A stretch of DNA of 64,000 nt, taken from Cryomorpha sp963748925 (lineage in GTDB: Bacteria > Bacteroidota > Bacteroidia > Flavobacteriales_D > Cryomorphaceae). Shown piece by piece: positions 25,851-35,083 of the stretch. The position numbers and the translations under genes are program-made. Positions within the stretch are counted from its first letter, which is position 1. Every line of letters begins with the position of its first letter. A model generated the notes under the pieces. That model was not told where the DNA came from, made no database searches, and saw nothing but the letters and a program-made list of their open reading frames with translations. The stretch spans positions 523,203-587,202 of the forward strand of contig CAVVKG010000007.1 in the NCBI GenBank assembly GCA_963748925.1. The letters are read 5' to 3'.

Positions 25851-28808
25851 TTACGGTAATGGAGCATTCGCACCACCTTGACCAAAGGCCGCATTCAAGC
25901 CAGAAAAGTCAGCAATGTTAATTGTACCGCTACAGTTAAAGTCGGCATATAGATTGTAGTTGGCATCGCCTTCCACAGATCCAAATGCAGCATTTAACCC
26001 TGAGAAGTCAGCAATATTAATGGTGTTACTGTCATTTGCATCACCACCTGTAATATTTCCAAATTCAACAGTGCTTCCACCCGATCCGGTTATAACATTT
26101 GCTAGACCTTTGTTAAGGAAGCCCGGCACATCAACAATGATGTCATAGGTACCAAGAAGCACATTAGGAATAGTGAAGTCACCCTCAGTGTTTACAGTAG
26201 TCGTATAGGTAGCAGCCACCGTAGCAGTGTTTACCAAGTAGAAAGTAACGGTCGATTCGCGATCATCGCAATTTGCATTCCAACCAACAGACCCATTAAA
26301 GGATACAACACCGACACATTCACAGTCTTCGGTTATTATATCATTTTCAGTATTTGCATTGCCGTCATCGCAGGCCTCGCCAATTTGACCATATAGAAGA
26401 GGACAATTATCATCTACATCGCATACACCATCTTCGTCAGAATCAGGGAGAACGGTAACATCAATATTGTTTGATGACACTGCGTCGCAGCCATCTTCGG
26501 TAGTGGCTGTTACTGTATAGTTCCCACCGTCGGCAACCTCGATAGTTTGGCCTGAGGCTCCATTGCTCCATTCATAGCTGTCAAATCCTGCTGTAGCAGA
26601 AAGTGTAATGCTTTCGCCTTCACAAAAAGTAGTTTCATCATCAGTAGAAATAGAAACCGCAGGCACATCAAATACGCCAATTACTACTTCTTCTGATAGA
26701 CCATCGCAGCCATTTACATCGTATCCGGCAACAACGTATGTGCCCGGCTCTGAAGCAAGATAAATTTGAGTTGTGCCTACTTCAACGCCATTTCGCAACC
26801 AACTATAGGCGCTCAATCCTGCAGTAGCAGTTAAAAGCACAGATTCTCCAGGGCAAATATCTGTTGGGCCGTCGGCAGAAATGGCGACTTCAGGAGCATT
26901 GGCACAAAAATTTCCAAGAGAATAAGAACCACAATATAGATAACGATCTAGTGCGACATAATAATCCCCGGCAACAGTTATTGTTCTGGTAAAGTTGTAG
27001 CTACCGGGAGGGTAATATGCATTTTGGATTTCGTTTCCAGCTGAATCATACAAACGGAAATAGGTAATTAAGCTTTCTGTCATATCCACTTTTATGTCCA
27101 AATCAAAAGGAACCTGAACCACATTAAACTTATAGTAATCATACTCATCCGTTCCCGTATCGGTATCATAAAAGCCCAAATGTCCTTCATTTACGCTTGA
27201 TGTTGGAACCGAAGAAGCCGCTTCAAGAGTCTCATTATCGCCAGAATCATTGCCATAAGTTAATGCTGTAGCACTAAAATTCAGGGTATATCCACCACAG
27301 TAAAGATATTGGTCAATATTGACATAAACAGTGTCTTCAGCCAAGCAGTTAACTGTAACAAGCGTTGTATCACCAGAAGAATAACTATTAGCGTACTCAA
27401 AGTTATTCTTGTCCTTAACGCGCGCATAAAAAATGGGTTGCGAATCTGAATCTCTTACAACCCTAAACGTATAATTTCCATCTCTGGTAAGAACAACTCC
27501 AAAATAATCATTTTCGTCGAGGTCATTGTCGGTATCGAAATAACCAATATGACCGGATACAGATTCTCCTTCAGAGATAAATTGAGAAACATTTTCTATA
27601 CTGCTATTGTCCTCATTATCATTAGCCGTTCCCGATGGAGTGGTATTTTCAAAACTCAAGGTATATCCGCCGCAACCGCTATATCTGTCAATATCGACAT
27701 ATACCGTATCAGCCGCAAGGCAATTTACAGTAACCAAAGTCGTATCGCCGTAAGAATAATTATTTGCGTATTCATTGTTAATCTTTCCTTTTACACGTGT
27801 ATAAAATAGGGGTGCAGAACTTTGATTTCTAATAACCTTGAAAGTATAATTTCCATCTTCGGGTAGTACTACGCCAAAATAATCATGCTCGTCGAAGTCA
27901 ATATCAGTATCATAATATCCAATATGACCGGAAACAGATTCGCCTTCAGAGATAAATTGAGAAACATTTTCTATGCTGCTATTGTCCTCAATATCATTAG
28001 TTGTCCCTGATGGGGTGGTGTTTTCAAAACTTAAAGTATAGCCACCACATCCACTATATATATCAATATTGACATATACCGTATCAGCCGCAAGGCAATT
28101 TACAGTAACTAAAGTCGTATCGCCGTAAGAATAATTATTTGTGTATTCATTATTAATCTTTCCTTTTACACGTGTGTAAAAATTGGGGGCATAGCTTTGG
28201 TCTCTGATAACCTTAAAAGTATAATTTCCATCTTCGGGTAGTATAATACCAAAGTAGTCGTGCTCATCATATCCTAAATCTGTATCATAATAACCAATGT
28301 GACCCGTTACACTTTGTCCAGCGGAAATAAATTGAGTAACATTTTCAATACTCCCATTGTCTTCGGTATCGTTGCCAATAGAAGAGCCTGCTATGGAAGT
28401 AATAAACGAATAACTACCTGCACCTTGATAATGGTCTATTCGCACAGCAAAGGTATCAGCAGCCATGCAATATTTAGTAACGCTAGTGGTGTTTCCTTCT
28501 GACGCAAAGAGCTGAACACCTCCAGCCCCTAACTTGTCATAAACAACTATATACGCAGCAAGCCCTGCGCCAATATCTACAGAGACGGTAATGTCACCAT
28601 CACTCGGTGCCACGATTAGATAATAGTCATCCAGATCGCCAACAGGCGCCTGATTGAGCGAACCGCTGACCGTTACGCCAAAAGCGGCGTTTTCGGCAGT
28701 GGCCAAGTCATTGTTGGGTTCGGTATCTGCATAGCTTTGCAGACCGAAACAGAAAAATGCCAAAATAAGTATTACCCATCCTGGTTTGGTTGTAAGCATC
28801 TTTTTCAT
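25851..28808 (-). CDS. secreted protein with five pre-peptidase C-terminal-like repeats and dockerin-like tail
   Basis: 985 residues. Signal peptide MKKMLTTKPGWVILILAFFC to about residue 28. Five repeats resembling bacterial pre-peptidase C-terminal (PPC) domains follow, each near 120-125 residues; copies 2-4 are very similar (SIENVSQFISEGESVSGHIG, SYGDTTLVTVNCLA). Then come two Ig/PKD-like domains (TAGLSAYSWLRNGVEV, TAGFDSYEWSNGASGQT), a TSP3-like stretch (DSDEDGVCDVDDNCP), and the same tail as the two downstream genes: beta-sandwich plus GDANDSNTINIADFSGLN and ADFNCSGTINIADFSGLN. No catalytic motif. Likely an extracellular adhesion or binding protein, possibly calcium dependent. Confidence 0.87.
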   Translation of the reverse strand: MKKMLTTKPGWVILILAFFCFGLQSYADTEPNNDLATAENAAFGVTVSGSLNQAPVGDLDDYYLIVAPSDGDITVSVDIGAGLAAYIVVYDKLGAGGVQLFASEGNTTSVTKYCMAADTFAVRIDHYQGAGSYSFITSIAGSSIGNDTEDNGSIENVTQFISAGQSVTGHIGYYDTDLGYDEHDYFGIILPEDGNYTFKVIRDQSYAPNFYTRVKGKINNEYTNNYSYGDTTLVTVNCLAADTVYVNIDIYSGCGGYTLSFENTTPSGTTNDIEDNSSIENVSQFISEGESVSGHIGYYDTDIDFDEHDYFGVVLPEDGNYTFKVIRNQSSAPLFYTRVKGKINNEYANNYSYGDTTLVTVNCLAADTVYVDIDRYSGCGGYTLSFENTTPSGTANDNEDNSSIENVSQFISEGESVSGHIGYFDTDNDLDENDYFGVVLTRDGNYTFRVVRDSDSQPIFYARVKDKNNFEYANSYSSGDTTLVTVNCLAEDTVYVNIDQYLYCGGYTLNFSATALTYGNDSGDNETLEAASSVPTSSVNEGHLGFYDTDTGTDEYDYYKFNVVQVPFDLDIKVDMTESLITYFRLYDSAGNEIQNAYYPPGSYNFTRTITVAGDYYVALDRYLYCGSYSLGNFCANAPEVAISADGPTDICPGESVLLTATAGLSAYSWLRNGVEVGTTQIYLASEPGTYVVAGYDVNGCDGLSEEVVIGVFDVPAVSISTDDETTFCEGESITLSATAGFDSYEWSNGASGQTIEVADGGNYTVTATTEDGCDAVSSNNIDVTVLPDSDEDGVCDVDDNCPLLYGQIGEACDDGNANTENDIITEDCECVGVVSFNGSVGWNANCDDRESTVTFYLVNTATVAATYTTTVNTEGDFTIPNVLLGTYDIIVDVPGFLNKGLANVITGSGGSTVEFGNITGGDANDSNTINIADFSGLNAAFGSVEGDANYNLYADFNCSGTINIADFSGLNAAFGQGGANAPLP
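27248..28373 (-). repeat. three tandem 375-base repeats encoding PPC-like domains
   Basis: Units start at about 28373, 27998 and 27623 on the minus strand, each 125 codons. Long stretches, such as the segment encoding QFISEGESVSGHIGY and the one encoding GDTTLVTVNCLA, are nearly identical between copies at DNA level. Flanking copies 1 and 5 are more diverged. Confidence 0.85.
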
Positions 28809-29286
28809 AAGTGGTAATTTAAATTAGTTAATACGCAATCAACTGAAAACAAAAGCCTTTTGAAGTTGCTTTAGAACAGTTGGTCGTGAAATATCACTTA
28901 CTTATCGATACAAATAAAAAAGGTGAACACATCATTCAATTGGTAGATGGCAAAATATAACAGACAATTACTTTTAGACAGCTATTAATTTGAGTTCGAT
29001 TATAAAAAGGAAGTTCAGATTTTTATATAATTCGATAACCAAGTCTCTAAACGAAACTCGAAGGCATGGCCGTGCCGGGGAATAGTAAACTAGCAATGCA
29101 TTGACTGAGGTATCTATGTTTTTTTAAGACCTTGAGGAAAAGAGGTCACTCGATATAGCTGAGATGACTGCTCTCGTTCGATTGAATCTATGGTTACCTA
29201 TAAAAATCCCCTATGACAGTTTGGTACTTATAATGCATTAATGCACAGTATTCTTAGAGGAATTTGCTTATTGATAAGAAAAGCCT
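28809..29286. other. intergenic region without a recognised gene
   Basis: About 478 bases, AT-rich. It must hold the promoter of the PPC-repeat protein gene and the 3' end of the transporter transcript. A 12-base palindrome TGCATTAATGCA is at 29234-29245, and an imperfect stem AGAGG...CCTCT overlaps the transporter stop codon. No ORF or RNA gene is convincing. Confidence 0.5.
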
Positions 29287-30663
29287 CTATTTGGGCCAGA
29301 CATCAATAAACTCGGGTAAAGCGAGTAAAATCATAGAAGCGAGAATAAAAATAACCATCAACTTCCAAATCCACTTCATCCACACATTGTAAGGAATTTT
29401 TCCAATAGCGAGTATACCCATTGTAACTCCACTTGTGGGGATAATTAAATTGAGCAAACCATCACCAAACTGGAAGGCGAGCACAGCAGTTTGTCTATGG
29501 ATGCTCAATAAATCAGCCAGAGGAGTCATAATAGGCATGGTGATGGCTGCCTGTCCTGAGCCCGAAGGAATAAAAATATTTATAAAACCCTGCACCAAAA
29601 ACATGATTTGTACACTGACATAATTTGGGAAATCGCCCACTGCATTCGACATCGCATAGAGGACGGTGTCAATTATTTTTCCGTCTTCGGCTATTACCAA
29701 AACACCTTTAGAAAGACCAATAATTATTGCCGCTACAAGCATGTCTTTAGCACCCACCGTGAATGCCGAAACAGTCTCTGAAATTTTCATTCGGGTAATC
29801 ACCGCAGCGACTAAACCAAGTGCAATAAAAAGTGCCGAAATCTCATCTATGTACCATCCCCAGTAGTTAGAGCCATACATAAGTAATCCTATGGCTATGG
29901 CAAAAAGTATCAAAACTATTTTGCGCCCTGTATTAAAAGGTGCATCCTTGAGTGCGTGAGGCTCAGAATCCGTCTCTGCTTTAAATCCAAAATCAGGATT
30001 CTTTTCAAGCTTAAACACATAAGACATAACAAATGCAATGGCAATAATGGTAAATACTGTCCACACAATCCATCGATAGCCTGCACCGCTGCCCACAGGC
30101 AACTCAGAAATACCTTGAGCAATACCTACGGTGAACGGATTAATAACAGCTCCTGCAAAACCTGCTCCCGCACCAATAAATGGAATAGCTATTCCTACAA
30201 TATTATCATAACCCATGCTTTGAGCCAGCGGAATGGTAATAAGAATGAAAACGAGTCCTTCTTCAGACATTCCGAAAGTACTACCTGCCAAAGAGAAAAA
30301 TACCATAAGCAAGGGAATAATAAGATGTCTCATCCCCGGATTTCTTTGCGCGTATTTGAGTACAGAGCCCAATCCGGCATCAAGAGCGCCTGTAGCAGAT
30401 AGTATTGAAAATGCCCCTCCTACCAAAAGCACAAATGCAATTATATGAGCTGCTCCTACAATTCCTTTTATAGGAGCCATCAGTAAATCACCAACCCCTT
30501 GTGGGTTTGCCTCCAATGATTGATAAGTACCGGCTACTACAACCGTTTTATCATCAATTACCTGTCTGGCATATTCGCCAGATGGAACTATCCAGGTAAG
30601 TACAACAAAAAGCAATAAAACGGCCGAGATGATGACAATAGCATCAGGGGATTTTTTTAACAC
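29287..30663 (-). CDS. YfcC family membrane transporter
   Basis: 458 residues with about eleven hydrophobic segments. It resembles the YfcC/DcuC-like ion transporter superfamily: the N-terminus VLTWIVPSGEYARQVIDDKT, then FSLAGSTFGMSEEGLVF and GAGAGFAGAVINPFTVGIAQ, and in the second half NIFIPSGSGQAAITMPIM and LIIPTSGVTMGILAIG, the paired hairpin-like signatures of the family. Members are thought to carry amino acids or C4-dicarboxylates; substrate here cannot be told. Inner membrane. Apparently monocistronic. Confidence 0.88.
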   Translation of the reverse strand: MLKKSPDAIVIISAVLLLFVVLTWIVPSGEYARQVIDDKTVVVAGTYQSLEANPQGVGDLLMAPIKGIVGAAHIIAFVLLVGGAFSILSATGALDAGLGSVLKYAQRNPGMRHLIIPLLMVFFSLAGSTFGMSEEGLVFILITIPLAQSMGYDNIVGIAIPFIGAGAGFAGAVINPFTVGIAQGISELPVGSGAGYRWIVWTVFTIIAIAFVMSYVFKLEKNPDFGFKAETDSEPHALKDAPFNTGRKIVLILFAIAIGLLMYGSNYWGWYIDEISALFIALGLVAAVITRMKISETVSAFTVGAKDMLVAAIIIGLSKGVLVIAEDGKIIDTVLYAMSNAVGDFPNYVSVQIMFLVQGFINIFIPSGSGQAAITMPIMTPLADLLSIHRQTAVLAFQFGDGLLNLIIPTSGVTMGILAIGKIPYNVWMKWIWKLMVIFILASMILLALPEFIDVWPK

Positions 30664-30896
30664 TTATCGAAGTTTAATAAATGGTGAAGAATTACTTTTT
30701 TCTCAGAGCGAAATATCCAGTTATAAGACCTGCCAGGTCGCCTTGGATCATTTAATGAATGACATATTGCGCCATGAGGCTCACAAAGGGCAAAAAGAGA
30801 AGCTTTCATTCTACCTGGCTTTTAAATGCTTTAAAAGCTGCCAAGTTAAAGGATATCTTAGAAACAGGAATTGAAACTATAAATTATCCTTTGATT

Positions 30897-32376
30897 TTAA
30901 CGTTTCATTGGTGGTCCTTTCGGCTTGTCATCTTTCTTCATTCCGAAGGTGAGATTGATACCCACATTCACCCTAACATCCTGAGGATTGGTGAAATAAA
31001 TGAGTTTTGTCTGGTCATCCGGATTGTTTTTATCGACAATTGTAACAGACGTATAATTCGTAAATCTAAGGTTCTCTGCTAGACAGTAAATTTGAAATGG
31101 CCCGGCGTTTAAAGAAAGACCGGCACCTATGGTTCCTGAGAACCCTGCCCTCTTCGAAAAATGTATATCGGCCTGAATAGCTTTCCAAAGTTTTTGGTTG
31201 TAACCAATGCTAAGGCTGAATGGCACTTCGCTTTGACCAATTCCATGGTAAAAACTTGCCCAGGCCTTCCCTGTAAACTTCTCTTTAGAAAGCACTTCGT
31301 AGCTGGCAGCATACCTAAAATATCCGTTAAGCGAGGTGGTAAAAGCTTCATCGGTACGTTCAAAATTATAAGTATCTTCAAGATCGTCTAAAAGCGTATC
31401 TAACTTGTCCTGAAAAGAATCGCTAAAACTTTGTCCTTCGGTGAAAATAAACTCAGTAAGGTCTATACCATTATAAGCAAAGTTGGCGTCATCGGTACCG
31501 TAATTTGCCACATCCGACTTCCATTTGATAAATCCGATGTCATTTGCAGAAAACTCAAGCTGTAATTTTTCAATAGGTCGGTAAACTGCGCCGATGTCGG
31601 CACCGAAACCAGTATTTTTTAGTCCCAGAAGATACGAGCTTAAATTGTTGTGAATACCTTCGTCTTCACCGTTTACAGAACCATAAATTCCAGACGTATT
31701 GATGAGCAAACTACCTGAAGTCTGTAAGTCGTACGTAACAGGATCTGTACGCATTTTAAGAGTCGATTGTTCTGTTTGAATCCGCTCCATTCCGTATAGG
31801 TATTTCCCGGTAAACCCAAACGACCATTTCTCATTGAGCTGATAATTGTAGCCTATTGCATATTCTCGAAAATGAATCGCGTCCAGACTCAGACCACTCA
31901 GATTTACGGTATTGTCATCAAATTCATGCTCACCGGCATTTCCGTATACAGCCAGGTAAAAAAGGTCTTTTGGTAGAGTTAAACCTATCTGGACTCGCTC
32001 TGACTGCTCTGGCATGAAGGTAGTGTTTGCCAAATCCATAACCAAAATGAATAAGCTCAAAAGCCAGGTTTTGCCCGAGGAATGCATCATCGTCAATATT
32101 GTTTAAAATGTCTTCAGCGTTGATTGTCGCAGTTCCATTTCCGTCGGTATTAATAAATCTGTCGGGCGTGAACCAATTGTTTCCATGATCAAAGTAAACC
32201 TGGCTTAACCCGGGAATTCCAATATTCACCTTACCCTGAGGTCTCAGAGCAGGATTAGCATATACAGACTGAGGTAAGAAATCAAAAATTCCAACCTGGC
32301 CACTCTGTTGAGCAAAACTCGCCTGGTAAGTAAAAAGTAGAAAACCGAAAATTAAAATCGTTCCTTTATTCATCAT
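30897..32376 (-). pseudogene. DUF5723-like outer-membrane protein with one frameshift
   Basis: The 5' part (from 32376) encodes a signal peptide (MMNKGTILIFGFLLFTYQAS) and QSVYANPALRPQGKVNIGIP, a hallmark start of DUF5723 proteins. At about 32015-32045 the frame must change: FELIHFGYGFGK in the first frame is continued by TTFMPEQSERVQIGLTLPKD in another. The second part (to 30897) supplies a beta-strand-rich barrel (YAIGYNYQLNEKWSFGFTGK, IGYNQKLWKAIQADIHFSKR) and ends in a basic tail. Joined length is about 490 residues, normal for the family. The start overlaps the upstream lipoprotein gene by 11 bases, so the two are coupled. The shift may be an error. Confidence 0.78.
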
Positions 32377-33997
32377 TCCTAAAGTTTAGAGTTGCTTTTG
32401 CTCCAAGCTTTACGTCAAAGGCATCATTGGAAAATAGCCTGATGGGATAATCGCCATTACCTGAGGTGTTTCCATAAATAGATATAATCATCTGAGAGGC
32501 ATTTTCCAGAGCGAGAATTCTTGACTTCGGAATAGATATATCCGTAATAGTCTTTGTTTTTCCTATAGCCCTTCCGTATTCGGGATCGCCAGGCGGTACG
32601 GAAAGATTAACCGGCGCAGAGGCATAAATAAGGTCGGGGTTTTCAAAAAGAGCATCGATTTGGTTAAATACAGAATCAGTAAAAATTATCTGCACTCCGG
32701 CGTCAATTGGAAAACCATTGTCAACAATTAGGCGAATATCAAGTGCTTCAATTTCACTAATGTCTTCAATATCTTTAATCAAATCGCCCAAATTGAGCGC
32801 AGTGGTGTCAATTAATTGAAAATCGGCAATTGATCCGTAAATAGGTACTTCCACTTCAAAATTAATTCTCAACTCATTTTCATTGGTTACAAAGGCATTT
32901 TGAGTATCCTCGGGATTAATAGAGAGCCCCACATCCGCCATAAGGTTATTGGGTCCAAAAGCAAGGAAATCTGAGACCGTAGGAGTCATCATATCATTGA
33001 AGATAGTTAAGGTAGAATAGGCCACTTCTCCGTTTTGCGGTGCTGCCGATATAGGAGACAACTGACTTATATTTGCGCCAGAAACAGAGAGGGTCTCATC
33101 ATCCACGTTGGTTCCAATGAACTCGTAAATTTCCAACCCGAGACCCAGGCCAAACTCATTTTCAAAATTCAAGTTTATCCGCGGGTCTTCCAGGCGCACG
33201 CGAGTTACACTTGGATCATCAAAGAGGGAAATTGAAATATTCTCATTATCTAAATTTATTACACGCGGAGCAATATAGCCTCCCGCATTTTTCATGGAAA
33301 AATCGTTCAAGTACACATCAAAATAAATTGGTGCTGAACTGCCTGATCCTTGGCTGGTAAGCGTTATTTCATACTCAATTCTCAGTCCGTTTGAGATTGA
33401 AGCATTATTAGTAAATAGAATCCTTAGATCTTCAAAATTCAATTGGTTCTCAACCGAAATAGGTGGCACTGCATCAGAAAAATTGTGAATTATTGCATCC
33501 GTATTATCCGCATTTACTATTTTAAAGAATCCTGAGATAGGAAAACTGCCCTCGGTATTGATGTTGAGACCCAGGATACCTGTTTCGAAAGTAATCGAAT
33601 CAAGTCGATCTCCTTCATTTGATTCAAATTCGTATGATTCAACGCCCTGAACTGTCACCGATCCAAAATCAATTAGTTCATTAAATTCAAGCGTAGACAA
33701 GTTTATAGTATCCTTATATTCTTGGTGTTCAACATCGAGAAGTTCGCCTGCACTGAGCGGATCAAGCGTATCGCGATAAATCACCGATATGCTTCCATTC
33801 TCACCAACACTTACCAATCCTTCTTCATCAAAATTATCAATAAGTCGGGCTGCAAGTACGGTTACGTTGGCTATTGGAACACCAAATTCGGGTTGAATAC
33901 CGTAATCAAAATTATTGACTTCAATCTCTTCCTTTACACATGAATTGAATGCAAAGAGAAGCAGCAATGCAGCCGCTAAAAGTTTTAATGATTTCAT
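32366..33997 (-). CDS. hypothetical lipoprotein
   Basis: 543 residues. A lipoprotein signal peptide is clear: MKSLKLLAAALLLLFAFNSC with the lipobox cysteine at residue 20. The rest is beta-rich and acidic with no recognised catalytic motif (EFGVPIANVTVLAARLIDNF, GYIAPRVINLDNENISISLF, SIYGNTSGNGDYPIRLFSND). Probably a surface or periplasmic protein anchored to a membrane. It overlaps the DUF5723-like gene by 11 bases, which suggests the two products work together, for example a lipoprotein partner of a barrel. Family not recognised. Confidence 0.78.
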   Translation of the reverse strand: MKSLKLLAAALLLLFAFNSCVKEEIEVNNFDYGIQPEFGVPIANVTVLAARLIDNFDEEGLVSVGENGSISVIYRDTLDPLSAGELLDVEHQEYKDTINLSTLEFNELIDFGSVTVQGVESYEFESNEGDRLDSITFETGILGLNINTEGSFPISGFFKIVNADNTDAIIHNFSDAVPPISVENQLNFEDLRILFTNNASISNGLRIEYEITLTSQGSGSSAPIYFDVYLNDFSMKNAGGYIAPRVINLDNENISISLFDDPSVTRVRLEDPRINLNFENEFGLGLGLEIYEFIGTNVDDETLSVSGANISQLSPISAAPQNGEVAYSTLTIFNDMMTPTVSDFLAFGPNNLMADVGLSINPEDTQNAFVTNENELRINFEVEVPIYGSIADFQLIDTTALNLGDLIKDIEDISEIEALDIRLIVDNGFPIDAGVQIIFTDSVFNQIDALFENPDLIYASAPVNLSVPPGDPEYGRAIGKTKTITDISIPKSRILALENASQMIISIYGNTSGNGDYPIRLFSNDAFDVKLGAKATLNFRNDE

Positions 33998-34603
33998 TAG
34001 AGAGGTTATAAAGGGTGCTTTACTTTAAAGGTTGTTACGCTAAAATTTTGATTTAGGTTGCCTAAAAATAAGAACATTATACCAACCTATCGTCTTAACA
34101 ACACATTGGTGAACCATTTTTTTTCAGGCAACCGAAACTTGCCATTTAATATTCGTACCGATATTCCTTTTGGCTGAATTTAAAAACTACTCTTACAGCG
34201 GGCACACCCTGCCCCGCCAAGTTTTGAGGAATAGCAGATAAAATGGGAAGTGTAGAAATTGGCAACGAGGCAAATTTCATTCATACGACAAGAGACCTTT
34301 TTGATGTGAGAACCATTACTGTGAAAGGCTTGTGGTTGAAAGGAGAATTGATAATAGTTCCATCCTGCAAAAGGAATTATTCCAAAAATATGGTAAAAAG
34401 TATTCTGAATGATTTAAACAAAACCCATCTTAAATTGTCTTACTGTTAAGCTGATGAAAATAATTTTCCCGCTCATTTAAAAGCGAGGTTAAGCTGAAAA
34501 CAAAACCGGAGATTTTTTTAATGCTATTGGTTTTGAAAATGTTAGCGCGGGAATTAAAAAAGGAGAAAATATTGGTTTTTTTTACTAGATAAATAAGGTA
34601 GTT
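33998..34603. other. intergenic region without a convincing gene
   Basis: About 606 bases between divergent genes. A 68-codon ORF on the plus strand (34243-34449) has no recognisable pattern, and the other frames are closed. It must contain the lipoprotein promoter and the promoter of the HNH gene. No RNA gene or terminator seen. Confidence 0.45.
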
Positions 34604-35083
34604 ATGAGCAAAAAGAAAGTAGAAGAAGAGAAATGGGTATTAATGACCGAGCTCAACGGAGAGCCTTTACTGCATCATTTTAAGCTCAGTAATTTTGGTA
34701 ATGTAGTTAAAATAAAAAAAGGTACAGGTTCTGAAATTCCGTTTGAACCAAAAAATATTGGAGGATATAAATACATTTCCTTTACTACACTCAATAAAAC
34801 CCGAGAAACCATTTATCTACATCGCCTTGTAGCCGAGTTTTTTGTGGAAGCTACTAATGAGGAAGATATATTTGTCTTGCATAAAAACTACGATCGGGAC
34901 AACAACCGATTTGACAATTTAAAGTGGGTAACGAGCAAGGAGTTTTATAAGCACCGCGCTGCAAAAGCTGGGCGGAAACCAAAAACTGCTAAAACTGAAG
35001 CTTTTCTGGACAACGTTCCGGAACAACTTGAATACAAAAAATCCAACCTGCGAAAGATCCTGGCTGAGTTCTCAGGAGCCTAA
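34604..35083 (+). CDS. HNH/NUMOD4-like protein
   Basis: 159 residues. The N-terminus has a NUMOD4-like motif (HHFKLSNFGNVVKIKKG), and the core is HNH-like: IYLHRLVAEFFV at about 70-81, His93 in VLHKNYDRDNN, and FDNLKWVTSKE at 103-113. This order matches small HNH endonucleases. The C-terminus is basic (KHRAAKAGRKPKTAK) and could bind DNA. It is a single gene with no phage or restriction partner nearby, so a housekeeping or regulatory DNA-binding role is as likely as nuclease action. Its stop codon overlaps that of trpS on the other strand. Confidence 0.75.
   Translation: MSKKKVEEEKWVLMTELNGEPLLHHFKLSNFGNVVKIKKGTGSEIPFEPKNIGGYKYISFTTLNKTRETIYLHRLVAEFFVEATNEEDIFVLHKNYDRDNNRFDNLKWVTSKEFYKHRAAKAGRKPKTAKTEAFLDNVPEQLEYKKSNLRKILAEFSGA

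Noticed and set aside
30629..30874. 81-codon open frame on the plus strand next to the transporter
   Set aside because: Begins inside the transporter gene on the other strand and runs through the palindromic region; no protein-like pattern.
34243..34449. 68-codon open frame in the 34 kb intergenic region
   Set aside because: No recognisable pattern or promoter, AT-rich, and no continuation in other frames.
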